From DATFDN01 sp963767645 (GTDB lineage: Bacteria > Pseudomonadota > Alphaproteobacteria > Acetobacterales > Acetobacteraceae), in NCBI GenBank assembly GCA_963767645.1, contig CAVYEW010000018.1, forward strand, positions 62,001 to 126,000: a stretch of DNA of 64,000 bases, given 5' to 3'. Shown one piece after another: positions 1 to 9,061 of this stretch (position 1 is the stretch's first letter; each line of letters starts with the position of its first letter). Under the pieces are notes generated by a model. The model had not been told where the DNA came from. It saw only the letters and a program-made list of their open reading frames with translations, and made no database searches. The position numbers and the translations under genes were made by a program.

Positions 1-10
1 CGACGGGCCG

Positions 11-244
11 GTGTTCACGCCACCAGCGCACGACGCCGGACGGTCGGGCAACTTCGTCGGGCGTCCGGGCGGTTTTGGCCTCGCGGCCCTGATGTGCGCG
101 GTGGCCGGCCGGGTCGCGCGATGGCGCCGACGCGCGAATGACCGCGCGGAACTGGCGCGAATGAGCCGTGCCGAGCTGCGCGACATCAGGTTCAATCCTT
201 CGGAGGCATGGAACGACGCGAACAAGCCGTTCTGGCGGTCCTGA
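11..244 (+). CDS. DUF1127 (YjiS-like) small protein
   Basis: This 77-residue protein ends in a short Arg-rich helix followed by a segment like ELARMSRAELRDIRF, which is the hallmark of the DUF1127/YjiS family common in alphaproteobacteria. The first 40 residues are low-complexity and may be partly untranslated; a start nearer the domain is possible. The function of most members is unknown; some take part in phosphate or carbon regulation or bind RNA. It stands alone, 75 bases before a large secreted-protein gene on the same strand. Confidence 0.7.
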   Translation: MFTPPAHDAGRSGNFVGRPGGFGLAALMCAVAGRVARWRRRANDRAELARMSRAELRDIRFNPSEAWNDANKPFWRS

Positions 245-319
245 CCCGCGCCGTCGGCCGCGCTCATCGCGGACGATCCGGGCACCTCATCCCGCGCGAA
301 AGAACCTTGGGAGAATGCC

Positions 320-1903
320 ATGACCACCTACAGCTCCAACGGCAAGATTCAGACCTTTACGGTGTCGACCACCGGTGAGTACGACATCATCGCCTACGGC
401 GCGCAGGGCGGGGCGGGCGCCGCGGGATATAATGCGTCCGGGGGCAATGGCGCGGAGGTCGGCGGGATGTTCTCGCTGGCCGCGGGCACCATGCTGAGCA
501 TCGTTGTCGGTGGCGCAGGCACGGCTCCAACGCAAAAGTACGGCGGCGGTGGCGGCGGTGGTGGCGGCAGTTTCGTCTATCAGGGGTCCACTCTGCTGCT
601 CGCAGCGGGCGGCGGCGGCGGCGGCGCTTATCACAATACCTCCGGAGGAGTCGGACAGACCGGCACTTCCGGACAAGCCGGCGGCGGCTCGAGCGGCGGC
701 GCCGGCGGAACCGGTGGTATCGGCGGCGCCGGCGGCGCCTATTACAATCCCAATATCGGCACCGTAGGCAATGGCGGCGGCGGCGCCGGCTGGAAGGGCA
801 ATGGCGGGAACGGCGCCACCAGACCCTCCCCTGGCCCGTTTTTCGCGTCCGGCTCCGGCGGGAAGAGTGCGCCGAGCTTCGCCGGCGCCGCTGGTTACAA
901 GAACGGACCGGGCGACTACACGGGCGCGGGAGGCTTCGGCGGTGGTGGCAGCGCCGGTATTCATGGCGGCGGCGGCGGTGGTGGCTATTCCGGCGGCGGC
1001 GGCGGCGGGGGTGGCTTTTTCGGCGAGGGCGGCGGTGGCGGATCATTCGACAGCGGAACGGACCAGACGCTCGCCGCCGGCGAGAACAGCGGCAGCGGCT
1101 CGGTCGTGATCACGGCGATCATCGCGCAGGCTACGACCATCACCGGCGCGGCAGCAAACCAGCAGGGCACGGGCGGGAAGCCGATCGCGCCCTTCGCCTC
1201 AGTCACCATCGCCGACCCCAACGCCGGCACCCCGACCGAGACGGTGACGGTCACGCCGAGCAACCCCGCCAACGGCACGCTCTCGGACTCGGTCGGCGGC
1301 ACGATCAGCAACGGGGTCTACACCGTCAGCGGCAGCGCCAGCACAGTGACGACGGACCTCGACGCGCTCACCTTCACGCCCACGGTGGCGCCGGGGCAGA
1401 CGATCACCACCGGGTTCACCATCAGCGACCTGAACTCGGCCGGCCTGACCACCAACAACACCACTACCAGCGTGGAGGCCACGGCCGCGACCGTGGCCTC
1501 CAAGATAAGCGGCACGCAGGCCAACCAGCAGACCACGGATCAGGCGGCGATCGCGCCCTTCGCCCACGTCAGCATCACCGACCTCAACAGCGGCAGCTTG
1601 ACCGAGACGGTGACGGTCACGCCTTCCAGCACAGCCAACGGCACGCTGTCGGACTCGGCCGGCGGCACGGTCAGCAACGGGGTCTACACGGTCTCGGGCA
1701 GCGCCGGCACGGTGACGACGGACCTGGACGCGCTCACCTTCACCCCCACCAAGGGCAGGTCGCGCCGGGGCAGACCGATCACCACCGGGTTCACGATCAC
1801 CGACAAGAACTCGGCCGGCCTGACCGCGACCGACACCACGACCTCGGTGGTCGCCACCGCGCAGCTCCGACCATCACCGGCCCGGCGGGCGGGCACGGGG
1901 TGA
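320..1903 (+). CDS. Glycine-rich repeat surface/secreted protein, N-terminal part (split by frameshift)
   Basis: The ATG follows a GGGAG ribosome site. Residues about 20-260 are extremely Gly-rich (runs of GGGGG), resembling glycine-rich adhesin or PE-PGRS-like architecture. Two tandem units of about 122 residues follow (DNA period about 366 bases, near 1135 and 1501), with recurring motifs TETVTVTPS, NGTLSDS, VYTVSGSA, TDLDALTFTPT and TTGFTI. A third unit starts near 1867 (TITGPAGG) but in another frame, so the ORF ends prematurely at 1903. A short compensated frame slip is visible at about 1752-1785, where VAPGQT is garbled. Together with 1900-2616 this is probably one gene for a protein of about 765 residues. 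No classical signal peptide is seen, in keeping with type I secretion from the C-terminus. Confidence 0.75.
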   Translation: MTTYSSNGKIQTFTVSTTGEYDIIAYGAQGGAGAAGYNASGGNGAEVGGMFSLAAGTMLSIVVGGAGTAPTQKYGGGGGGGGGSFVYQGSTLLLAAGGGGGGAYHNTSGGVGQTGTSGQAGGGSSGGAGGTGGIGGAGGAYYNPNIGTVGNGGGGAGWKGNGGNGATRPSPGPFFASGSGGKSAPSFAGAAGYKNGPGDYTGAGGFGGGGSAGIHGGGGGGGYSGGGGGGGGFFGEGGGGGSFDSGTDQTLAAGENSGSGSVVITAIIAQATTITGAAANQQGTGGKPIAPFASVTIADPNAGTPTETVTVTPSNPANGTLSDSVGGTISNGVYTVSGSASTVTTDLDALTFTPTVAPGQTITTGFTISDLNSAGLTTNNTTTSVEATAATVASKISGTQANQQTTDQAAIAPFAHVSITDLNSGSLTETVTVTPSSTANGTLSDSAGGTVSNGVYTVSGSAGTVTTDLDALTFTPTKGRSRRGRPITTGFTITDKNSAGLTATDTTTSVVATAQLRPSPARRAGTG

Positions 1904-2616
1904 TCCATGGCACATCGGGGGCCGACACCATCATCGCCTATGGCACCGCCAACGCCATCTTCGGCGAGGGCGGCAACGACATCATCAACGCCGGCAGCGG
2001 CGCGGCGGCGGTCACGCTCGGCAACGGCAACGCGACGGTGACCCTGGGCGGCAGCCTGAACGTGGTGATCGGCGGCACCGGCAACACCACGGTGAGCGGG
2101 GCGCCGGGCGGCTACACCGCGGTGACGCTCGGCAACGGCAACGACACCGTGCAGGTCGGCGGCAGCCACGACGTGATCCTGCTCGGCACCGGCACCGACA
2201 TGGTGAGCGGCACCCAGGGCATGGCGTTCATCACCACCGGGGCGGGCAACGACACCATCACGCTCGGCGGCTCGGGCAGCACGGTGAATGCCGGCGGGGG
2301 CACCAACAGCATCACCGGCGGCAGCGGAAGCGACACCTTCGTGCTGCCCAAGGCGGGGCAGGGCTTCGATGCGATCAGCGGGTTCAGCGAGACCAACGCC
2401 GACGTGCTCGATCTGCGCGCGGCGCTGGCGGGAACGAGCTGGAACGGCAAGGCGGCGACGCTCGGCAACTACCTGAAGGTGAGCGACAGCGGCGGCAACA
2501 CGAACTTCGCTATCGCCTCCGGGGGCAGCGGCGCGGGAACGGCTATCGCGTCGCTGAATGGCGTCAGTTACGGCCTTAACGACCTAGTCAGCCACCACTC
2601 GCTGCTCACCGGCTGA
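1900..2616 (+). CDS. RTX-like repeats and type I secretion target, C-terminal part of the same protein
   Basis: The frame opens upstream of the GTG at 1900 and continues the repeat motif TITGPAGGHG, so this is most likely the 3' part of the preceding gene rather than a separate one. It holds several GNDT-type nonapeptide-like repeats (GEGGNDIINAG, GNGNDTVQVGG, GAGNDTITLGG), expected to bind calcium as parallel beta-roll. A C-terminal module then follows with SDTFVLP, a DVLDLRAAL-like segment and a final LVSHHSLLTG, typical of type I secretion C-terminal targeting domains. No type I exporter genes lie in the window. A one-base indel near 1862 would restore a single ORF. Confidence 0.75.
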   Translation: MIHGTSGADTIIAYGTANAIFGEGGNDIINAGSGAAAVTLGNGNATVTLGGSLNVVIGGTGNTTVSGAPGGYTAVTLGNGNDTVQVGGSHDVILLGTGTDMVSGTQGMAFITTGAGNDTITLGGSGSTVNAGGGTNSITGGSGSDTFVLPKAGQGFDAISGFSETNADVLDLRAALAGTSWNGKAATLGNYLKVSDSGGNTNFAIASGGSGAGTAIASLNGVSYGLNDLVSHHSLLTG

Positions 2617-2687
2617 GCGGGCACGCGACCAGCGCCGTCCACGCCCTGAAGATCGGCGGCCAGCTGAGACTGGCCGCCCGCGCGATC

Positions 2688-3487
2688 TCACCCCGCATGG
2701 TCCCGGTCGCCCACAAGCGCCGAGAGCGTCGGCTCGATCGCCGCCGCCAGCCGGGCCTGGGCCTGCGCGGTCGGGTGCAGCGGCGGCTGCGGCGGGGCGA
2801 GCAGCGGATCGAGGAACGCGCTTCGGTCCAACTGGCCGTCGCGCACGAACACGCCGGTCTCGTTGAGGAACGTCACGCCCGCTACGCGCCCGCCGCCGTA
2901 GCGGGACAGCAGCTCGCGGTTCACCTCCTGCGTGGTCTGCGAGGCCCAGGATGACCGCTCGGACGGCAGCACGCCGAGCAGCAGCAGCCTAGTGTGCGGC
3001 AGGCGGCGGCGCAGCTCGGAGACGATCGCCTCGATGCCGGCGACGGTGTCCGCCGCCGACCAGTGGACGCGCCCCATGTTGTTGGCGCCGATCAGGATTA
3101 CCGCCGCCTTGGGGGCGATCCCCTCGGCCTCGCCATGCTCGATTCGCCACAGCAGGTTGGCGGTGGTGTCGCCGGTGAAGCCGAGGTTCACCGCGTCGCG
3201 GTCGCCGTAGAAGCGCTGCCAGGCCGGCGCGAAATCCGCCCAGGCGGGCGGACCGTGGCGCTCCCAGTCCTGGGTGATGGAATCGCCGTACCACACCAGC
3301 CCGATCCGCCCCTCGCGTAGCCGTTTCTGCTTCTCCGCGAAGCGCTGCTTCCACCAGGGAAGATCCAGCCGCGCGATCGGCGTGGCCGCCAGCACCGTCG
3401 GCGCGCATGGGTGTGGGTGCGGGCAGGGGCGGCGGTCGCGCCGAGGCCGAGGCAGGCCACCAGAACACAGCTCAAGACCCGGCCCAT
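2688..3487 (-). pseudogene. SGNH/GDSL-type hydrolase, signal peptide out of frame
   Basis: The body frame (GTG at 3395 down to TGA at 2688, about 235 residues) carries the SGNH blocks in order: WYGDSIT with the nucleophilic Ser, the Gly block LGFTGDTT, the Asn block LIGANNMGR, and a C-terminal His block LHPTAQAQ. The family hydrolyses esters, often acetyl groups on glycans or lipids. A good signal peptide (MGRVLSCVLVACLGLGATAA, from 3487) runs into the body only if one base is gained or lost near 3400-3410, so the exported full-length protein is broken here. If the GTG at 3395 is the true start, the enzyme would be cytoplasmic. It lies divergent from the enolase-family gene at 3546. Confidence 0.7.
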
Positions 3488-3545
3488 GCCCGCTCCTGCA
3501 AAATCCCGATGCCGCTATAATGCCGCCATCAGGCGGGAGGAAACC

Positions 3546-4739
3546 ATGCGCATCACCCGGATCGATACGCTGACCTGCAATGCCGGCTGGCGCGACTTCT
3601 CGTTCCTCAAGCTCAGCACCGACCAGGGGCTGGTCGGCTGGTCGGAGTTCATGGAAGCCTACGGCTCCCAAGGTCTGGGCGAGGTGATCCGCCGTCTCGC
3701 CGCCCGTCTCGTCGGCCAGGACCCGCGCCCGGTGGAGCGCCACACCGCCTTCTTCCACGGCGTGACCCGCGCCGCGCCGGGCGGGGTGAACCAGCAGGCG
3801 ATCGGGGCCATCGAGAACGCGCTGGTCGACCTGAAGGCGAAGGCGCTCGGAATTCCGGTCCATGAGCTGCTGGGCGGTCCGATCCGCGACCGGCTGCGCG
3901 TCTATTGGTCCCATTGCGGCTCCTACCGGGCGATGTACGGCGAGCAGTTCCGCGATTGGACCGGCAATGCGCCGATCCGCTCGCTGGACGACGTCGCCTC
4001 GCAGGGCGCGGAGGTGGCGCGGCGCGGCTTCAAGGGCCTCAAGACCAACATCATGCGCCTGGGCGAGCGCCCGAGCCTGCACATGCCGGGCTTCAACGCC
4101 CCGTTCGCGCCTGGGCGCGTCCCCGACCGCCGGCTTACCGAGGATCTGGTCGCGCAGATGGAAGCCTTCCGCCAGGGCGCGGGGCCGGAGGTGGGGCTGC
4201 ACCTCGACCTCAACTTCAATTTCCGTACCGAGGGCTATATCCGCATCGCGCAGGCAATGGAGGCATTCGACCTCGCCTGGCTGGAGATCGACAGCTACGA
4301 TCCGGCGGCGCTCGCCACCATCCGCCGCGCCGCGCGCACGCGGATCGCCTCCTGCGAGTCGCTGTTCGGCCGGCGGCAGTACCGGCCGTTCCTGGAGAGC
4401 CAATCGGTCGATGTCGCCATCATCGACGTGCCGTGGAACGGCATCCTGGAATCGGTGAAGATCGCCGCGATGGCCGAGACTTACGAGGTGAACGTCGCGC
4501 CCCACAACTTCAACGGCCATCTCGGCACGCTGATGAGCGCGCATTTCTGCGCCGCGATCCCGAACTTCCAGGTGATGGAGATCGACGTGGACGATGTGCC
4601 GTGGAAGGACGCGCTGGTGACGCATCCGCCGGTCATCGAGGCGGGCGAGCTGCTGATCCCCACGGGCGCCGGGTGGGGCGCGGAGATCAACGAGGACGCG
4701 GTGCGCGCGCACCCGCCGTCCGGGCAGTCCTGGTCGTAA
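3546..4739 (+). CDS. Mandelate racemase/muconate lactonizing enzyme family protein
   Basis: The protein has 397 residues, and its ATG is preceded by a strong GGGAGGAAA site. The N-terminal capping domain begins MRITRIDTL. The barrel holds the expected enolase-superfamily residues: Lys in GLKTNIM, metal ligands Asp (HLDLNFNF), Glu (WLEIDS) and Glu (SCESLFG), and a late His in APHNFNGHL as likely acid/base. It should abstract a proton alpha to a carboxylate, as in acid-sugar dehydratases or cycloisomerases; the substrate is unknown. It is a close paralogue of the gene at 19244-20420, sharing YWSH, NQQAI, WSEF and APHNF blocks. It has no obvious operon partners. Confidence 0.88.
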   Translation: MRITRIDTLTCNAGWRDFSFLKLSTDQGLVGWSEFMEAYGSQGLGEVIRRLAARLVGQDPRPVERHTAFFHGVTRAAPGGVNQQAIGAIENALVDLKAKALGIPVHELLGGPIRDRLRVYWSHCGSYRAMYGEQFRDWTGNAPIRSLDDVASQGAEVARRGFKGLKTNIMRLGERPSLHMPGFNAPFAPGRVPDRRLTEDLVAQMEAFRQGAGPEVGLHLDLNFNFRTEGYIRIAQAMEAFDLAWLEIDSYDPAALATIRRAARTRIASCESLFGRRQYRPFLESQSVDVAIIDVPWNGILESVKIAAMAETYEVNVAPHNFNGHLGTLMSAHFCAAIPNFQVMEIDVDDVPWKDALVTHPPVIEAGELLIPTGAGWGAEINEDAVRAHPPSGQSWS

Positions 4740-4907
4740 GTCGCCGACGGCGCCCGACTTATACCGGCGGCCGCATCCGATACTGCGTTCGACCCACTGC
4801 CGTCCTGCGGCGTGTAGGAGAAGCCGCTTTATGGAAACCAAAGGCACCGCCACGGCCCAGCCCTGAATGAATCGCTTGCATCGGAGATGAGGCAAGTTTC
4901 TGGACCT

Positions 4908-4936
4908 TTGACTAAACTACTGGTATCCAGTATATA
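4908..4936 (+). promoter_or_regulatory. Promoter with operator palindrome for the BrnT/HTH pair
   Basis: TTGACT (4908-4913) and TATATA (4931-4936) are separated by exactly 17 bases, a near-consensus sigma-70 promoter and unusual in this GC-rich DNA. The spacer and -10 edge hold the palindrome TACTGG-TAT-CCAGTA (4918-4932), well placed for autorepression by the HTH partner. A start site about 6-8 bases after the -10 would fall at 4942-4944, beyond the GTG assigned to the toxin. Confidence 0.65.
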
Positions 4937-5224
4937 GTGGCTGATGACGTCTTCGAATGGGATGCCGACAAGGCCGCCGCCAATTGGCGCAATCACGGCG
5001 TCGCCTTCGACCAGGCGGTCAAAGCCTGTCTCGATCCCTTTGCCATCGAGCTGATCGATGAGCGGGAGGACTACGGAGAGGAACGGATCAACCTTGTCGG
5101 CATGTGCGACGGTGTGCTGCTGCACCTGACCTACACCGAACGCGGCGAGCGCGTTCGGCTAATCTCGGCCCGGCGGCCGGAACGACATGAGCAAGACGAC
5201 TACCTTCGCGAAAACTCGGCCTGA
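4937..5224 (+). CDS. brnT: BrnT family toxin (DUF497)
   Basis: This protein of up to 95 residues has the BrnT pattern: FEWDADKAAANWRNHGVAF near the start and a C-terminal RVRLISARRP block with conserved Arg residues. BrnT toxins are RelE-fold ribonucleases. The gene overlaps the downstream HTH gene by 38 bases, as in a toxin-antitoxin operon. The start is awkward: the GTG at 4937 abuts the predicted -10 box, so either translation is leaderless from a shifted start site or the promoter guess is slightly off. No better in-frame start exists before the conserved FEWD. Confidence 0.82.
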   Translation: MADDVFEWDADKAAANWRNHGVAFDQAVKACLDPFAIELIDEREDYGEERINLVGMCDGVLLHLTYTERGERVRLISARRPERHEQDDYLRENSA

Positions 5225-5600
5225 CGGTTCGGTGGTGGAGCTGCTGCCGAACGGCAGCGAGCGGCCTTTTGCGAAGCGGCCCATGCGGCCAATGACGGAG
5301 GCGCAGATCGAAGCTGCCGCCGTTGCCGATCCGGATGCGCACCCCATGACGCCGGAAGAACGTCGGACCGCCTGCCGGGTGTCGCGGGCGAAGACCCTGC
5401 GCCGCGCGCTCGGCCTGACGCAGGAGGAATTCGCGGCGCGGTTCCAGATTCCGCTCGGCACGCTGCGGGACTGGGAGCAAGGCAGAGCGGAGCCGGACCA
5501 GACTGCCCGCGCCTACCTCAAAGCCATTGCCGGCGATGCAACAGCCGTGCAGCGCGCTCTTCAGTCCCCGGCCCCAGGACCGATAAGCGCGAAAAAGTAG
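5187..5600 (+). CDS. XRE-family HTH antitoxin, partner of BrnT
   Basis: This 137-residue protein has a variable N-terminal half (PDGSVVELLPNG, then RPMTEAQIEAAA) and a C-terminal XRE helix-turn-helix: RRALGLTQEEFAARFQIP, GTLRDWEQG, then RAYLKAIAGD. Position and overlap make it the likely antitoxin and autorepressor of the BrnT-like toxin. Classical BrnA antitoxins use a ribbon-helix-helix fold; this XRE type with an N-terminal toxin-binding extension is a known alternative partner of DUF497 toxins. It probably binds the palindrome at 4918-4932. Confidence 0.82.
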   Translation: MSKTTTFAKTRPDGSVVELLPNGSERPFAKRPMRPMTEAQIEAAAVADPDAHPMTPEERRTACRVSRAKTLRRALGLTQEEFAARFQIPLGTLRDWEQGRAEPDQTARAYLKAIAGDATAVQRALQSPAPGPISAKK

Positions 5601-5864
5601 GCGCTGTTCGACTTGAGCGTGGGCGGGGCCTGTTCAGTCGACTTCAACCACCGCGAAACCGCGCGCCGATGATTCGGCGCATATGCGGGTTGGTCCGCGC
5701 CTCCTCTAGATCGAACCGAGCGGTGTCGCACTCCCACCATCGGGGTGCGCCCCGCCCCGGCCGGACGTGGCCGATTGAGATATTGACGCGGACCGTTCCG
5801 AGTGAGACGATCCCGCCGGTTTGTGCTGACCGAGGTGGGAGCAGCAACTCAGGGAGGATCGACC

Positions 5865-6324
5865 ATGAATAAAGCGCTTGCCGCTCTGTGCGGTGTGGTT
5901 GCTTTGGTGTCGTCGGGTGCAACCGCCGCACCAGCCAGCGCCCTGGCCGATTGCCAAATAGGCGCCGACGCTTGGAACGATGCCTTCAACAAGCATGACG
6001 CCGAGGCTCTTGCAAACATGTACGACGCCAAGGCGGGCATGTTCTCGAACGATTTCTGGACAGGCACCGGTCACGACGCGCTGCTTGCGGGGTTCAAGCA
6101 AATGGTCGCGGCTGGGGTGACGGAGACCAGCGTCAAATGCGAACACGCAGCACACCAGGGCGGTGTCCTCGTGTACGACGGCACGTATGGTTTGATGGCC
6201 AAGGCGCCCGACGGCAAGGATGTCAGTACCGACCGGGCACTGGATCGTCATCACCACACCCGGCAAGAATGGGGTCGTCCTTACACACTTGGTCAATGAG
6301 CAAAGGCAACCACCGCCGAAGTAG
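5865..6324 (+). pseudogene. SnoaL/NTF2-like periplasmic protein, frameshifted near its end
   Basis: The ATG follows GGGAGG. A signal peptide (MNKALAALCGVVALVSSGAT, cleaved near APA) precedes an NTF2-like domain: ADAWNDAFNKHDAEALANMY, then GFKQMVAAGVTE. After DGKDV (about 6226) the frame is lost; a one-base change restores GHWIVITTPGKNG and THLVNEQ, ending at the TAG at 6322-6324. That tail is the usual C-terminal strand of the family, so the gene is a recent frameshift or a sequence error. The role is unknown; such proteins bind small hydrophobic ligands or act as isomerases. The preceding 264 bases (5601-5864) show no convincing gene. Confidence 0.65.
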
Positions 6325-6436
6325 GCGAGGAGGCCGCTCAAGCCCGGCTCACATCGGCCATAACGATCAAGTCAGCCAGCTTGATGTCAGCGCGGCCGCA
6401 AACAGCGCCTAATACTGCTCATCGTCATGCGCTTAT

Positions 6437-7075
6437 TTAGGCCAGCGCGGCCAGCGCCCGCTCCAGCAGCGCCGTGCCCGTGAAGCCCTCCCGCAGCATC
6501 GCCCGGTGCCAGCCGAGGTAGCTGCCGAGGTACCGCATCGCCACGCCCCGGCAGCGCCGGTTCACCAAGGTCTTGATCCGCTCGTGGTGTGCGTTCACCC
6601 GGCCGAGCCCAAGCCGCCCCTTCTTGCGCTTCTCCGTCGGCAGCGGCAGCGCCTTCACGGCGAGCGGCGTGGGTGGTCGGCACGATCAACCGCCGGTGCT
6701 CCGCGCCCGCCCACACCGCCGCCTTCACGTGGGCCGTCGCGCCGTCCGAGCAGACCACCGAGCCCGGGGCGATCCGCCCGGCCTCAAAGACCCGCCCGGC
6801 GCTGTCGAGGGCCGTCAGCACGGCACCTGCTCGCCGGAGATGCCGCGCTTCAGCGCGCCCCAGGCGCTCGGCGCGCGGCACGCTGCGCCGGCGGCCTGCC
6901 CCTCGCCCAGCCCCGGTGTCCCTTGAAGGACTGCACGAAGAAGGTCTCGTCGGCCTCGATCACCCCGAGCAACACCGCCGCGTTGTCCCGAGCTGCTGGT
7001 TGCAGGAACCGGCTGCGCCAGCGCATCGACCCGATCCCCCGCGAAACCCGCCCCGGACCCGATGCGGCAAATCGG
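6437..7075 (-). pseudogene. IS1595-family (ISXO2-like) transposase remnant
   Basis: Read on the minus strand across several frames, the segment gives transposase blocks of the ISXO2-like DDE family: WRSRFL, VIEADETFFVQSFKG (first catalytic Asp), ISGEQVPVLTALD, SVVCSDGATAHVKAA (second Asp), then RVNAHHERIK and RGVAMRYLGSYLGWHR. At least two frame changes are needed (near 6840 and 6660). The N-terminal zinc-ribbon part of about 80-100 residues is missing, and no terminal inverted repeats could be identified. It is a dead fragment lying between the SnoaL-like gene and the ABC transporter. Confidence 0.7.
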
Positions 7076-7159
7076 CTCGCTCATTCTGGGGCTCCTCCAT
7101 CCTTGGCGCTACCGTGGTCGCCAAGGCCGGCGCCCGCAAGCCGGTCTCCGCCTGAGGGT

Positions 7160-8261
7160 TCAGGCAGAGGGCGGCTGCTCGCCTCTGAACACATGGATCG
7201 CCGCCGGGCGGATCAGCGCTGTCGCGTTCTGGCCGGGCAGGGGCGGAGCGGACCAGCGGGGCAAGGCGATGTCGAGCGGCAGCGGACCGGCGCAGCGCAC
7301 CCGCCAGCCCAGCCCTTCGGGGCATGACGCCGAGACTGTCGTGGCGATCGCGTTCAGGTCCGAGACTGGCCGATCGGCCGGCGATGCCAGCGTGATGTCC
7401 TCCGAGCGGATCGCCACGCCGACCGCCGCGCCAGGCACCAGCCACGCGGCATCCGGGGCGGAGGCGCGCAGGGCAATGCCGGCCACGTCCAGCACGGCCA
7501 GCGGACCGGCGGCGGCGCGGACCACTGCCCCGAACAGGTTGCGCACGCCCACAAGCCGGGCGACAGCGTGGTTGGCCGGCCGGCCAAATACCTCCGCCGG
7601 TGTCCCCTGCTGCACGATGCCATGGGCGATCATCGCCGCGACCCAGTCGGCCATGCCGGCGACGTGCGGATCGTGCGTCACCGCGAGGCTCGGGATGCCG
7701 AGGCGGCGGAGATCACCAGCCAGCTCGTCGAGCACCGTGTCGCGCGTGGCCGCGTCGAGCGCCGAGGTCGGCTCGTCGAGCAGGAGCAGTTCCGGCGAGC
7801 GCGCCAGCGCCCGCGCCAGCGCCACGCGCTGCTGCTGGCCGCCGGACAAGCTGTGCGGCCGGCGCTCGGCCAGATCCGCCACCCCGAACTGCCCGAGTAG
7901 CGACAGTGCCTGGGCCCGGCGGTCGCGTCCGCGGGACAGCGGATAGGCGACGTTCTCCCAGGCGCGCAGATGTGGGAACAGCCCGAAGCCCTGCGGCAGA
8001 TAACCGACCGGCCGGCGCTGCGGCGGCAGGCCGGCGAACGGGGAGCCCTCGGCGGGCAGCAGCCCGGCCAGGGCCCTCAGCAGGGTGGTCTTGCCCTCAC
8101 CGCTCAAGCCGAGCAGTACCGGTGAAGCCGCGCAGCTCAAAGCGCGCCTCGATCCCGACCGGTCGCGCCACGTGATAGTCGATCGCGAGCCGGGGCAGCG
8201 TGACAGGCGCCGGGGCGGGCGCCGACCGGGGCGCGGGGAAGGGGAGAACCCTGCCGCTCAC
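7160..8261 (-). pseudogene. Molybdate/tungstate-type ABC transporter ATPase, frameshifted near 8113
   Basis: The gene likely starts at the GTG at 8261, overlapping the permease stop as GTGA. The first frame reads TLPRLAIDYHVARP to LRGFTG; one base later the other frame continues LLGLSGEGKTTLLRALAGL (Walker A). The Q-loop (LPQGFGLF), signature LSGGQQQRVALARALA, Walker B LLLLDEPTSALD and switch His in AVTHD follow. A C-terminal TOBE-like region after residue 230 (VAIRSEDITLA) is typical of molybdate or sulfate importers. A one-base indel at about 8113 separates the N-terminal 45 residues from the rest, so ATPase function is lost unless this is a sequence error. Confidence 0.75.
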
Positions 8262-9061
8262 GACTGCGCCGCAGTCGCGCGCCGGGCCGCGAGGCCGAGC
8301 CACACCGGCACCGGCAGGGCGCAGGCGAAGAACAGCCATAGCAGGGGATAGACGGCCGACAGTCCCGCATTCTGCAGGTTCACCCACAGTTTCACCGGGA
8401 TGCCTTGCGGGTAGTACGCGATGATCAGCGCCGTGCCGAACTCGCCCAGCGCGCGCACCCAGGCCAGCGCGACCGCCGCGGCGAGGCCGGCGCGGGCCAG
8501 CGGCAGCGTCACCGTCAGGAACACCTGCCAAGGCTCCTTGCCCAAGGTGAGCGCGATGCGCTCCAGCTCGCGCGGCACGCCCTCGAAGGCGCCGCGGGCG
8601 GTGAGCACGAAATACGGCATCGCGCCATAGACCTGCGCGAGCACGAACGCGCCCGGCGTGTTGGTCAGGCTCAGCCCCAGCCGGCCCAAGGCGCCCCCGA
8701 CGGCGCTGTATGGGCCGTAGAGCGAGGCGAGCAGGATACCGAGGGCGAGCGGGGGCGTGAGCAGCGCGATCAGCAGCAGCGCATCCGCCGCCGGCTTGCC
8801 GGGGAATTCGTGGCGTGCCAGCCACCAGGCGAGCGGCGTGCCCAAGCCGGCCACGATCAGCATGGCGAGGCTCGTATAGGCGAGCGAGGTCGCGAGCGCG
8901 CCCAAATCCCCTTGCACCAGGCCGAAGCCGCGCCAATCGGTGACGGCGGCGAGGGTGATGAAGGGTGCCGCGAGCAGCACGAGCGCTGCCGGGCCGAGCG
9001 CGAGCAGCGCCCCCGGCAGGCGCGCGGCAGGGCCGAACGGCGCAGGGCGGGCTGGCTTCAC
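8258..9061 (-). CDS. ABC transporter permease, molybdate/tungstate type
   Basis: This 267-residue integral membrane protein has about six hydrophobic segments and the EAA-like cytoplasmic loop ELERIALTLGKEPWQVFLTVTLPLARAG. It belongs to the ModB/CysT/WtpB permease group. Its 3' end overlaps the ATPase gene by four bases, and its ATG overlaps the stop of the binding-protein gene, so the three genes form a tightly coupled operon (binding protein, permease, ATPase). Confidence 0.87.
   Translation of the reverse strand: MKPARPAPFGPAARLPGALLALGPAALVLLAAPFITLAAVTDWRGFGLVQGDLGALATSLAYTSLAMLIVAGLGTPLAWWLARHEFPGKPAADALLLIALLTPPLALGILLASLYGPYSAVGGALGRLGLSLTNTPGAFVLAQVYGAMPYFVLTARGAFEGVPRELERIALTLGKEPWQVFLTVTLPLARAGLAAAVALAWVRALGEFGTALIIAYYPQGIPVKLWVNLQNAGLSAVYPLLWLFFACALPVPVWLGLAARRATAAQS

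Noticed and set aside
2688..4895. One long minus-strand ORF of 735 residues
   Set aside because: Only its last third is real (SGNH hydrolase); the rest is an Arg/His-rich antisense shadow of the enolase-family gene.
5644..5931. Minus-strand ORF ending in a WWECD...NPHMRR-like sequence
   Set aside because: It overlaps the SnoaL-like gene start and its signal peptide; no family recognised and no ribosome site, so not called.
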